From Desulfovibrionales bacterium (GTDB lineage: Bacteria > Desulfobacterota > Desulfovibrionia > Desulfovibrionales > Desulfomicrobiaceae), in the NCBI GenBank assembly GCA_012727515.1, contig JAAYGZ010000306.1, positions 1 through 12,689 of the forward strand: a DNA stretch of 12,689 nucleotides. Direction: 5' to 3'. Made by a program: the position numbers and the translations under genes. Every line of letters starts with the position of its first letter. Position 1 is the first letter of the stretch. Below are positions 1 through 6,709 of this stretch, piece after piece. The notes under the pieces were generated by a model that made no database searches, was not told where the DNA came from, and was given only the letters and a program-made list of their open reading frames with translations.

Positions 1-75
1 AAAGCTTAAAGACATGGTTAGAAATGGGATGTAGTTTGTTTTATGGTGCTATTTACTACGTATAGGGGGAATTAA

Positions 76-906
76 GTGTTGGATCTTATGAATAAAACAA
101 GAAGATTAATGGAGTTGCTTGGACATGATGAAGAACCATTTGGTGTTTACTATGATGATGCCAAGCCAGACGGTTTTGGACCAAAGCCAGGAGAGATTTT
201 TTCACGCGAGCGGGAACGTGCAGGACAAATTGATTGGCAAAACGCACATAAGACTTTTTCCTGTATTCTTGGAAACATCTGGCTGGCACGGAAAAAGAAA
301 AAGGCCGCATGGATAAGCCACGAAGAATGTGGGTGCATGGGTGGTGGATTTTATGCAGGTTTGTACCGACCATACCTGGAAACAAATATTTTCTATGTTT
401 CCACCGGGATACCAGAGGCCAACATGGAAGGTGAGCATTATCTGCCCTCTACAGATTCCATGCGGGCATTTATGGATAATGTTATGCCTCCGGAAGCACC
501 AAAAAAATATTGTATATTTAAGCCGTTGGATCAATTTAATGATGCTGCTCGTCCTCTGGTCATCAATTTTTTTGCCAGACCAGAAGTAATCAGTGGTTTA
601 TATTCGTTAACCATGTATGCCACAGGAGATTTTAATTCTGTGGTCACACCATTTGCTGCAGCCTGTAGTTATCTTGTATCCTGGCCACTGGTGTATCAAC
701 AAAGGGGAGAAGAAAAAGCAGTTCTCGGTGGATTTGATCTTTCTGCACGAAAATTTATGAAAACAGATGAGCTTACCTTTGCAGTGCCCTTGCCGCTATA
801 TAGAAAAATGCTTGAAGTCGTGGAAACATCAGCTTTAACGCGTCATGCATGGAATGGGGTACGCAAAAAAGTCAACAGAAGCATTGTTACATGGAAAAAA
901 GACTAA
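76..906 (+). CDS. DUF169 family protein
   Basis: A 276-residue protein that I recognise as DUF169 (COG2043-like), a family without an established biochemical role. The GTG start is supported by an AGGGGGA box five bases upstream; an ATG four codons later is too far from that box. Five cysteines are visible (about residues 63, 85, 87, 146 and 197). C85 and C87 lie in the ECGCMGGGFYAGL segment and C197 in the AACSYLVSWPL segment, both typical of the family and suggestive of metal or cofactor binding (inference). There is no signal peptide or membrane segment, so it is probably cytoplasmic. The gene is clearly A/T-richer than those after position 1850. It stands alone, convergent with the marR-type gene, and ends at a hairpin/T-tract. 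The family call is fairly secure; the function is unknown. Confidence 0.82.
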   Translation: MLDLMNKTRRLMELLGHDEEPFGVYYDDAKPDGFGPKPGEIFSRERERAGQIDWQNAHKTFSCILGNIWLARKKKKAAWISHEECGCMGGGFYAGLYRPYLETNIFYVSTGIPEANMEGEHYLPSTDSMRAFMDNVMPPEAPKKYCIFKPLDQFNDAARPLVINFFARPEVISGLYSLTMYATGDFNSVVTPFAAACSYLVSWPLVYQQRGEEKAVLGGFDLSARKFMKTDELTFAVPLPLYRKMLEVVETSALTRHAWNGVRKKVNRSIVTWKKD

Positions 907-917
907 AAACAGGTAAA

Positions 918-978
918 TTCCGTAGTCCGATTGACAGGCTGCCCACAGCAAACCTGGACTACGGAAATACATTTTTTT
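918..978 (+). terminator. Rho-independent terminator after the DUF169 gene
   Basis: An 11-bp perfect inverted repeat (TTCCGTAGTCC at 918-928, GGACTACGGAA at 956-966) encloses a 27-base loop that holds a smaller GCTG/CAGC hairpin. Seven T residues follow at 972-978. The mirror strand also runs into a short T-rich tract (about 907-917), so it may also stop transcripts from the convergent marR-type gene. The T-run starts five bases after the stem, so efficiency is uncertain. Confidence 0.6.
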
Positions 979-1058
979 ACTTTCATTAAAATATGTAAAG
1001 CTGTGGCATTTATCACACAGTTTCTACAGTTGGTGAAAATAATTTCAGCAGAATTGTT

Positions 1059-1523
1059 TTATTCATCCCGTCTGGTAGTTGATTCCTGAAGATTCTTTTT
1101 TACCTGTCCCAGAACTTGCAGGCAGATACGTCGTTCTTCCGGATCAATTCCTTTAAGCGCCTGAGCCAATGTGTCCTGAACAGCCCTCAGACTATCTTCT
1201 TTGATGGCGTTGGCTTTTGGGGTCGGGCTTAAAATTTTGCGTCGGGTATCCAGGGGATAAGTTCTGCGTACAATCAGACCCCGACGTTCCATGAGGCCAA
1301 GAGTTCTGCTGGTGGTGGATTTATCTACCCCTGAAACCCTGGTAATTTCTTCCTGATGGATGTTGCCACGATTAAAGAGTTGCACGAGCATTCCCCATTG
1401 TTCGGACGTGAGTTCAAGGCCCATTTCTTCCATATACCTGTGCAAAGTGGCAGAAAGAAGGCGGCTGGTGGTATAGGTCATAAACCCCATACAATCTTCA
1501 GGGTCGTAAAATTCATTGACCAT
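1059..1523 (-). CDS. MarR family transcriptional regulator
   Basis: A 154-residue MarR-type winged-helix regulator of usual family length. N- and C-terminal helices would form the dimer interface. The recognition helix region is about residues 55-83 (EEITRVSGVDKSTTSRTLGL), followed by the wing with the family-typical D-x-R-R pattern (D92, R94, R95: LDTRRKILSPT). The ATG start follows an AAGGAG box. Such proteins usually bind pseudo-palindromic DNA as dimers and release it on binding a small ligand or on oxidation. Only two Cys are present (about 11 and 135), so a redox role is possible but unsupported. The upstream region carries a promoter overlapped by a perfect 6-4-6 palindrome, which suggests autorepression. 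Its target beyond itself is unknown. The nearest downstream gene on the same strand lies beyond this window. Confidence 0.88.
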   Translation of the reverse strand: MVNEFYDPEDCMGFMTYTTSRLLSATLHRYMEEMGLELTSEQWGMLVQLFNRGNIHQEEITRVSGVDKSTTSRTLGLMERRGLIVRRTYPLDTRRKILSPTPKANAIKEDSLRAVQDTLAQALKGIDPEERRICLQVLGQVKKNLQESTTRRDE

Positions 1524-1560
1524 CGGGAGTGCTCCTTATAGTGTTTTTCTGGTAAATTTT

Positions 1561-1576
1561 ACAATATTTTTATTGT
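1561..1576. promoter_or_regulatory. Candidate MarR operator (6-4-6 palindrome)
   Basis: ACAATA-TTTT-TATTGT is a perfect 6-bp inverted repeat with a 4-bp spacer, 38 bases upstream of the marR-type ATG. It overlaps the candidate -10 box of that gene. Its size and position fit an autoregulatory MarR site. The sequence is A/T-rich, so chance occurrence is possible. Confidence 0.45.
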
Positions 1577-1601
1577 GTTACGAAACTATTGTTCTTGTCA
1601 A
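1572..1601 (-). promoter_or_regulatory. Candidate sigma70-type promoter of the marR-type gene
   Basis: On the - strand a perfect TTGACA (complement of 1596-1601) is followed after 18 bases by CACAAT (complement of 1572-1577), four of six matches to TATAAT. It points at the marR-type start about 50 bases away. The palindrome at 1561-1576 covers the -10 box and the expected start-site region. Confidence 0.5.
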
Positions 1602-1845
1602 CCATGCTGGGACAATAATTTTTTAATGTCAAATAAAAATACAATCGTTGCCGGAACTACAAAATGGCCATGAAAATGATACAGTTGCTGAGCATTGCCC
1701 TTGTCACCAGGACAGGATAAAAGCGCAATCACGCATACCTGCACAACCAGTACAGGTGCGATCAGAGAAAATCCAGGCAGGCACGGCATTCTGGAACAGC
1801 TTTTGTCTGCCCCTCACGTTCTCTGATTTTTTATCTGGAGGAATC
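1602..1845. other. Intergenic region upstream of the first HDOD gene
   Basis: This is most of a 322-base gene-free stretch between the divergent marR-type and HDOD genes. The HDOD frame stays open back to a TTG at 1648, but that start has no ribosome-binding site and the added 66 residues look non-protein-like. A weak promoter-like pair, TTGTCA at 1701-1706 and CGCAAT at 1724-1729 (17-base spacer), points toward the HDOD gene; the -10 match is poor. No tRNA-like or riboswitch-like fold was recognised. Confidence 0.35.
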
Positions 1846-2712
1846 ATGTCCACGCTGCATATTTCCACACCTCCCCAGGATCTGGATTTTGATCTGCCTT
1901 CTGTGCGCCAGGTTACTCTGGAGCTTATGACCCTGCTCAATTCCGGTGATGCCAGCACCCAGGACATCATTGCCACCATCAGGCTGGACCCGGCCCTGAC
2001 CGGGCGCTTGCTGTCCTACGCCAACTCTCCGTTTCTGGCTCCCCTGAGCACGATTTCGGACCTGGAAAGTGCAGTGATCCGCATTGGACGCAATGACGTA
2101 AAAACCATTTTTTATCGCACTGTAATGCGCGACGCCTTTGCAACCACAGACCCGCTGCTTGATGCGCTGATGCGCCCCATCTGGATCCACAGCCTGGCAG
2201 CCTCTGTTGCCCTGGACAAACTCATGCCCGTTCTGCGCCCCCATCTTACACTGGGCGAGGACGAACAGAGCTTTATCTCAACCCTGGGCATTATGCACAA
2301 CATCGGCTTTTTGGTTATTCAGCACAATTATCCCCAAGCATTTTTTGATTTTTTCCATTCTGCCCTACCACAGTCCCTGGATGAGTTTCAGGAAGCAGAG
2401 CGCATGGCCTTTGCGGGCCTGGATCATGGGCTGGCAGGCAAATACGTGCTTGATCACTGGTATTTTCCGCATTGTGTCAGCGATATTGCACTTAATCTTT
2501 TTCCTTCCGCACACTCTGCTCCGGACTTGCTGAGTGCAATCCGCCTCAGCAATCACCTGGCCATCTGCGCGGATTTGTCCTTTTATCCATCTGTTCCGGA
2601 AAATTTCTGGATTCAAAGCATACCCTCGACCTGGGATCTGAACGCAATCATGGACCTGGTGCCAGGCATAGCTCAGGAAGTCGGGACACATTTGGCACTT
2701 CTTCAGCACTAA
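1846..2712 (+). CDS. HDOD domain signalling protein (first copy)
   Basis: A 288-residue HDOD-domain protein. The HDOD fold is an HD-phosphohydrolase-like helical bundle without the metal-binding catalytic set; known members act as non-enzymatic signal-transduction or scaffold proteins. Visible family marks are IRLDPALTGRLLSYANSP (about 45-62), ISDLESAVIRIGRNDVK (70-86), LGIMHNIGFLVI (147-158) and GLDHGLAGKYVLDHWYFP (191-208). The ATG at 1846 was chosen because GGAGG lies five bases upstream; the open frame continues 66 codons further upstream without a usable start. No receiver, kinase or other output domain is attached. The next gene begins four bases after its stop, so the two are probably co-transcribed. 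A second HDOD protein of exactly 288 residues lies at 4868-5734. Confidence 0.88.
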   Translation: MSTLHISTPPQDLDFDLPSVRQVTLELMTLLNSGDASTQDIIATIRLDPALTGRLLSYANSPFLAPLSTISDLESAVIRIGRNDVKTIFYRTVMRDAFATTDPLLDALMRPIWIHSLAASVALDKLMPVLRPHLTLGEDEQSFISTLGIMHNIGFLVIQHNYPQAFFDFFHSALPQSLDEFQEAERMAFAGLDHGLAGKYVLDHWYFPHCVSDIALNLFPSAHSAPDLLSAIRLSNHLAICADLSFYPSVPENFWIQSIPSTWDLNAIMDLVPGIAQEVGTHLALLQH

Positions 2713-2716
2713 GCGT

Positions 2717-3460
2717 ATGTCTGGAGTTCACCGCACCCCATTTCGGGCCTACCGTGCTCAAAGCACAACAAATCAGGATCTGCTGACATACCAGATTGTT
2801 ATTGCTGAAACTGATTTATGGATTGCCTCGCGTACAGATTTAAGCGTTATGGCTGCGGAAAAGGTCCGTACACTGCGAGGACAGTTAGAAGCATACGCTG
2901 TGCTGCATCCGGAATTTTTTCCCAGCCTGACACCTCTTGTGGCCGATGATCATGCCCCGGAAATCGTGCGCCGTATGTGTGTGGCCGGACAAGCAACCGG
3001 TGTTGGCCCTATGGCAGCCGTGGCAGGCACCATTGCCCAGATGGTTGCAGAAGACATGCAACCTTTGTCAGCGGATGTGCTCATTGAAAACGGAGGCGAC
3101 ACCTATCTTTGTTCAACCCAGGACCGCTATATCGGTCTTTTGCCTGTGCCTGGCCAGGCCGTGCGGGTCTGTGTGCCTGTTGCAGCGGCAGAGTTTCCGT
3201 GCTCGTTTTGCGCGTCTTCAGCCACTATTGGCCATTCACTGAGTTTTGGAAACGCGGATCTGGTGGTAACGCGCTCCAAAGATGCTGCCCTGGCAGATGC
3301 TGCTGCCACTGCCCTGGCTAATCGCTTACGATCAGCCCATGATATGGACAGCGTACTGGAGATGGCCCGCCAGTGGCAGGCCATTGGTCTGGATGGAGTG
3401 TTTGCGCAGTGTGGTGAAAAAATAGGTGTCTGGGGCCAGATGGAACTGGCAATTCGCTAA
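2717..3460 (+). CDS. UPF0280 family protein (ApbE-like fold)
   Basis: A 247-residue protein recognised as UPF0280 (COG2122), related in fold to the flavin transferase ApbE; its reaction is not established. Matching segments are ETDLWIAS near 31-38, GVGPMAAVAG (95-104), IENGGDTY (123-130), GHSLSFGNAD (172-181) and LADAAATALAN (192-202). A CxxC pair (C162, C165) lies just before the GHS motif. No signal peptide is visible, so it is probably cytoplasmic, unlike most ApbE proteins. The ATG lies four bases after the HDOD stop with only a weak Shine-Dalgarno match, which suggests translation coupled to the HDOD gene. The family's N-terminal YR...TDL pattern is kept, so the start is probably right. 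The pairing with HDOD does not by itself suggest a shared job. It ends six bases from the convergent TPR gene. Confidence 0.85.
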   Translation: MSGVHRTPFRAYRAQSTTNQDLLTYQIVIAETDLWIASRTDLSVMAAEKVRTLRGQLEAYAVLHPEFFPSLTPLVADDHAPEIVRRMCVAGQATGVGPMAAVAGTIAQMVAEDMQPLSADVLIENGGDTYLCSTQDRYIGLLPVPGQAVRVCVPVAAAEFPCSFCASSATIGHSLSFGNADLVVTRSKDAALADAAATALANRLRSAHDMDSVLEMARQWQAIGLDGVFAQCGEKIGVWGQMELAIR

Positions 3461-3466
3461 AACCAT

Positions 3467-4810
3467 TCAGGGCAGTGCGTCACGAATTTCTGCGGCCTGA
3501 TATGCAAACTCATCAGCTCCGGCAGTATCGCCTTGCTCACGCAGAACAACAGACAGGGCATCAAGAGTATCTGCCACAGAGCTATCCTGTATGCCAAAAG
3601 CCTGTTTACGAATTGCCAGAGCGCGTAAAAATGCGGTCTGGGCTTCTTCCAGGTGCCCAAGCTTGCGCTGCGTGGCCCCCAGATTAAAAAGCAGCAAGCC
3701 CACATTGGGATGATCTGCCCCCAAACGCATTTCTGTGATCTGAATGGCCCGCTCATACAGGCCCAAAGCCTGGGCATACGCTTCCTGCGCAAAATAAGCT
3801 GAAGCCAGATTGGCGGCAGATGTGGCAATATCAATATGATCTGCAGGTAAAACTTTTTCACGCAAGCGCAGCGCCCGGTTAAAACAAATCTCTGCTTCTT
3901 CAGATTTTCCCTGGGCTTTGACCACCAAGCCCAACGCTGTCAGGGGCATTGCCATGCGGGCATTGTCCCCGCCATATACCTGTTCTGCAATGCGCACAGC
4001 CCGGCGGGCATATTCTTCTGCCCCTGCCAGCTGCCCTTGGGCAGCAAAAACTTCGCTCAGACTGGTCAGGGTTGGTACAAGCCAGGCATGTTCAAGGCCT
4101 AATGTTTGTTCTTTGTTGCGCAATGAGCGTTCCAGCAAGGCCTGGGCCTGGGCAAAAGCGCCTTTGTTTTGTTCAAGAAGCGCCAGAATATCTAAAGTTT
4201 CAGCAACAAGCTGATGATACGAGCCAAAATGTTGTTCCCGAAGAGCTAAAGCCCGTTGCAGTAACGGCTCTGCCTGAGCGGGCAGATTTTTGCGGGCATA
4301 CAACTCACCCAGATTATGCAGGGTGTCAGCCAGGTCAGGGTCTTCTGGGCCAAGAACAGCCTCGCGGATTTCCAGGGCCTGCACAAAAAGATCTTCCGCC
4401 TCCACAGGCCTGTTTAAGGCCACATAGAGTTCACCCAAATTGCTTAACGTGGTAGCAACATCAGCATTTCTGGATCCAAGAATGCGCCTGCGTATGTCCA
4501 AAGCCCGCACCAAAGGCGGCTCTGCTTCGTTAAAGCGGCTAAGAGCCAATAAGGTCACGCCCAGATTATTGAGTGAGGTAGCAAGATCAACATTTTCCCG
4601 AGGCGTAAAGCTGTGCGCCAGGTCAACACTTTTCTGGGCTGATTGCAGAGCCGTGACATAGTTCCCGGCTGTGTACAGACGAATGAATTCCTGATTCAGG
4701 GCCAGCCACTCTGCGTGTCCAGCTTCATGTCTGGAAATTTTTTTTGCACACCCGGCCAGACATACCAGCAGCGCCAAAATCAATACCACCACCCTGCTTG
4801 CCCTGTTCAT
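3467..4810 (-). CDS. TPR repeat lipoprotein
   Basis: A 447-residue predicted lipoprotein built almost wholly of tetratricopeptide repeats. The start at 4810 is chosen because AGGAGG lies just upstream and because it places a lipoprotein signal at the N terminus: basic MNRASR, a hydrophobic stretch, then the lipobox LAGC with acylated C21. Residue +2 is Ala, which usually means outer-membrane sorting. The open frame runs 16 codons further upstream, but that would bury the signal. After one N-terminal TPR come about eight 42-residue kinesin-light-chain-type units (L-x-N-L-G-x-L-Y...A-L-x-I-R-E...G-x-x-H-P-x-V-A) and a partial final one. These form protein-binding scaffolds; the partner is unknown. 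It is probably periplasmic and membrane-anchored. It lies 57 bases after the second HDOD gene and may share its transcript. Confidence 0.85.
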   Translation of the reverse strand: MNRASRVVVLILALLVCLAGCAKKISRHEAGHAEWLALNQEFIRLYTAGNYVTALQSAQKSVDLAHSFTPRENVDLATSLNNLGVTLLALSRFNEAEPPLVRALDIRRRILGSRNADVATTLSNLGELYVALNRPVEAEDLFVQALEIREAVLGPEDPDLADTLHNLGELYARKNLPAQAEPLLQRALALREQHFGSYHQLVAETLDILALLEQNKGAFAQAQALLERSLRNKEQTLGLEHAWLVPTLTSLSEVFAAQGQLAGAEEYARRAVRIAEQVYGGDNARMAMPLTALGLVVKAQGKSEEAEICFNRALRLREKVLPADHIDIATSAANLASAYFAQEAYAQALGLYERAIQITEMRLGADHPNVGLLLFNLGATQRKLGHLEEAQTAFLRALAIRKQAFGIQDSSVADTLDALSVVLREQGDTAGADEFAYQAAEIRDALP

Positions 4811-4867
4811 GCTGACCTCCTGCTTTGCCCCGGTATATGCCAGTGCACTGATGCACACAAATGAGTC

Positions 4868-5734
4868 TTACCCAAACAGAGCCATAAGGGCTTTAAGTTG
4901 TTCAGCCACATCTGCTGCCACCGTTGTTGTATCCACCTGTTCCCGGTCCACAACCAGTCCGCGCAGCCAATATCCATCTGGTGAATTTGCCCGCACTGCA
5001 TAGCCAAATTCTTCCGCCAAATGCCTGGCATACCGCAATGCAGAGTGCAAAACCAATACATTGGGTTCCAGTTTAGGCTCTGGCATATGATAATAGGCAA
5101 TAATATCGCAAAAATATGGCGGAAAACTCCATCGTCGCACTAATTCTGAGCCCAGCTGAAAATGGTCAAACCCATCAAAAATCTCCTGCTCCCGGACAAA
5201 AAGTTCTGGCAGGGGCAAATGATGATCGTCCTGAACAAACTTGGCGAATTTCCCATAATAATTTGCAATCAGAACAGAAATTCCCATCACATGCATCAGC
5301 CCAAGGGGATACATGGCAGAAACCATTTCCATAGGCAGAGCTTTAATCTGCGGACACTCTGGCAGCAGACGCTGCATAAAAAGGGCAACGGCCAGATTCT
5401 GTATCCAGAGTTTTTTAAGAAAGCTGTTCACTGCCGGATTATCAGAACGAAACGCTGATTCCAGGACCACATGAAAAATAATTCTCCGTAATTCCCTCAG
5501 CCCAAGGCGCACAATGGCTGAACGAATATCGGTAATTTCTGTAACTCCGCCATAATGTGCAGAATTTGCACAGGCAATGATAGAGCCAAAAATAGCTGGG
5601 TCCAATTCAGCAGTGCGGGCTATCTTGGTCATGTCTGGAGTTGGCTCATTAACCAGTTTGATTAACTCCAGGCCGACCATCTTGATGCCTGGTACTGTAA
5701 AGTCGAGCTGCGAAAGGCGTTTTGTCACGTTCAT
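4868..5734 (-). CDS. HDOD domain signalling protein (second copy)
   Basis: A 288-residue HDOD protein, the same length as the one at 1846-2712 and alignable along its length: AELDPAIFGSIIACANSAH (42-60), ITDIRSAIVRLGLRELRRI (67-85), LGLMHVMGISVLIANYY (144-160) and GFDHFQLGSELVRRWSFPP (188-206). Identity is limited, so they are old or divergent paralogues rather than a recent duplication. The catalytic His-Asp of true HD phosphohydrolases is missing (MHVMG in place of a metal-binding HD), so a non-enzymatic signalling role is expected. The ATG follows AAGGATAAAGG. The gene lies 123 bases downstream of the rhodanese/ferritin-like gene and 57 bases before the TPR lipoprotein gene. No clear terminator or promoter was found in the 123-base gap. 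Confidence 0.88.
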   Translation of the reverse strand: MNVTKRLSQLDFTVPGIKMVGLELIKLVNEPTPDMTKIARTAELDPAIFGSIIACANSAHYGGVTEITDIRSAIVRLGLRELRRIIFHVVLESAFRSDNPAVNSFLKKLWIQNLAVALFMQRLLPECPQIKALPMEMVSAMYPLGLMHVMGISVLIANYYGKFAKFVQDDHHLPLPELFVREQEIFDGFDHFQLGSELVRRWSFPPYFCDIIAYYHMPEPKLEPNVLVLHSALRYARHLAEEFGYAVRANSPDGYWLRGLVVDREQVDTTTVAADVAEQLKALMALFG

Positions 5735-5857
5735 GGGGCCTTTATCCTTACACGTATGGGTTAACGACAGGCATTGCTGGACAGGTTCAGCACCAAGGCT
5801 TTTGGTACAGCTCCAGTTCTTATCCGGATCAATGTGCTCTCATGACAATAAAAATGT

Positions 5858-6267
5858 TCACATCATCACATGACGCAACACTTGGGAAATACAGCGGAAA
5901 TGCTCTTTTTCCTGTGTGGCAAGGCGTAAAAACAGGGCCTCTTCTGAACCACGATTGCGACTCAGCAGGCCCCGGTACAAATCATAGCTATAGTATTCAA
6001 TTTCACAGGCCAGTTCGAGTAAGCGGAGCTGACGATCTTGAGCATTTTCGCCTAACCGGGTGATCCAGCTTGAAATAGACCTGCCTCCCTCCATGATATT
6101 TCCATCCAGCCGCTCAAACAGCGATGCAAAGGTTTCGTGCTGCGCAACCCTGGACTGTGCCTGCCACACAGCAAATACCTGACGAGCATGATCTTGTTCT
6201 GCGTCAGCTAAGTCCTGGGCCATGGCGCCCAGCTCTGTCAGGGCATATTCCTTGATCAGGTGCTGGT
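5858..6267 (-). pseudogene. Ferritin-like (rubrerythrin-type) C-terminal half, out of frame
   Basis: This frame encodes the C-terminal part of a four-helix ferritin-like domain. It holds ExxH in AEQDH, an acidic helix in CEIEYYSYDLY, and a second ExxH in QEKEH: the pattern of a rubrerythrin-type di-iron site, with helix A (NVEKGAMIF) encoded in the upstream frame. The first in-frame ATG (6221-6223) has no ribosome-binding site and would cut off helix A, so independent translation is unlikely. Removing one base from the homopolymer at 6268-6274 joins it smoothly to the rhodanese frame (...GAMIFYQHLIKEYALTELG), giving about 272 residues with no stop. Rhodanese domains fused to ferritin-like domains are known; the role is probably in sulfur transfer or oxidative stress (inference). 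It ends in TGA at 5858-5860. Confidence 0.7.
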
Positions 6268-6677
6268 AAAAAAATCATGGCACCTTTTTCCACATTCAAA
6301 GCGCGGTACAAGGTCTGTACCAGTGTCATATCACGAGGAAAAAGTTCCAGATGAGGAATATCAAGCAATTCCTTGCCCTGCCAGCCAGTTATGCCGCCCA
6401 CTAAATTAAAAATACGACCACAGCGCGGGCCAACATCATCAATCAGGGCCGCGCCCACAGCAGATCGCCCTCCGGTTCGGCAATAGACAACCACATCTTT
6501 GGTCGCATCTAATTCTTCACACCGCAACTCCAGTTCTGGCAAAGGAATAAGTACTGCCCCAGGAATATGTGCCTCAGCGTATTCTGCCGGTTGGCGCACA
6601 TCAAGCAGTACATAGTCATGCATTTCTGCCTGATACTCCTCAAAATCACCTGGAAATAAATTTGTTACATTGGGCAT
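6204..6677 (-). CDS. Rhodanese domain protein, N-terminal half of a frameshifted rhodanese/ferritin-like gene
   Basis: The first about 110 residues form a single rhodanese (sulfurtransferase) domain: LLDVRQPAEYAEAHIPGAVLIP, then the active-site loop VVYCRTGGRS with the persulfide-carrying Cys at residue 66, then VGGITGWQGK. The loop is the six-residue sulfur-specific kind. Two ATGs compete: the one at 6683 directly abuts its AAGG box, while the ATG at 6677 sits five bases after AAGGA and is chosen. After LNVEKGAMIF the frame leaves the expected ferritin-like sequence and ends about 23 codons later with a Pro/Gly/Arg-rich tail, the sign of a frameshift in the T7 run (A7 on the + strand at 6268-6274). 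The rhodanese part could still fold and work. It starts 32 bases after the receiver/HD-GYP-like gene, in the same direction. Confidence 0.8.
   Translation of the reverse strand: MPNVTNLFPGDFEEYQAEMHDYVLLDVRQPAEYAEAHIPGAVLIPLPELELRCEELDATKDVVVYCRTGGRSAVGAALIDDVGPRCGRIFNLVGGITGWQGKELLDIPHLELFPRDMTLVQTLYRALNVEKGAMIFLPAPDQGICPDRAGRHGPGLS
6268..6274 (-). other. Frameshift site: seven-base homopolymer
   Basis: Seven A on the + strand (seven T in the coding strand). Reading six instead of seven fuses the rhodanese frame to the ferritin-like frame without a stop. This may be a sequencing or assembly error, a real recent mutation, or slippage. Seven bases is short for efficient transcriptional slippage. 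Confidence 0.7.
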
Positions 6678-6709
6678 GATCATCCTTGGGCTTGGCCAAA
6701 CAAAACGTG

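Noticed and set aside
1757..1790. Sigma54-like GGCACG near 1780 upstream of the HDOD gene
   Set aside because: The -12 half (TTGC) is not matched at the required spacing.
1648..1845. Upstream extension of the first HDOD reading frame to a TTG at 1648
   Set aside because: No ribosome-binding site at 1648, the added 66 residues match no HDOD N terminus, and the ATG at 1846 has GGAGG at good spacing and gives a 288-residue protein like its paralogue.
1831..2244. 137-codon - strand open frame opposite the first HDOD gene
   Set aside because: Shadow frame; the + strand frame has clear HDOD motifs.
3949..4455. 168-codon open frame on the + strand inside the TPR gene
   Set aside because: Antisense shadow of a repeat-rich coding region; composition and sequence show no protein family and there is no ribosome-binding site.
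4811..4858. Upstream extension of the TPR lipoprotein to 4858
   Set aside because: It would put 16 residues ahead of the lipoprotein signal and lacks a ribosome-binding site; the ATG at 4810 has AGGAGG.
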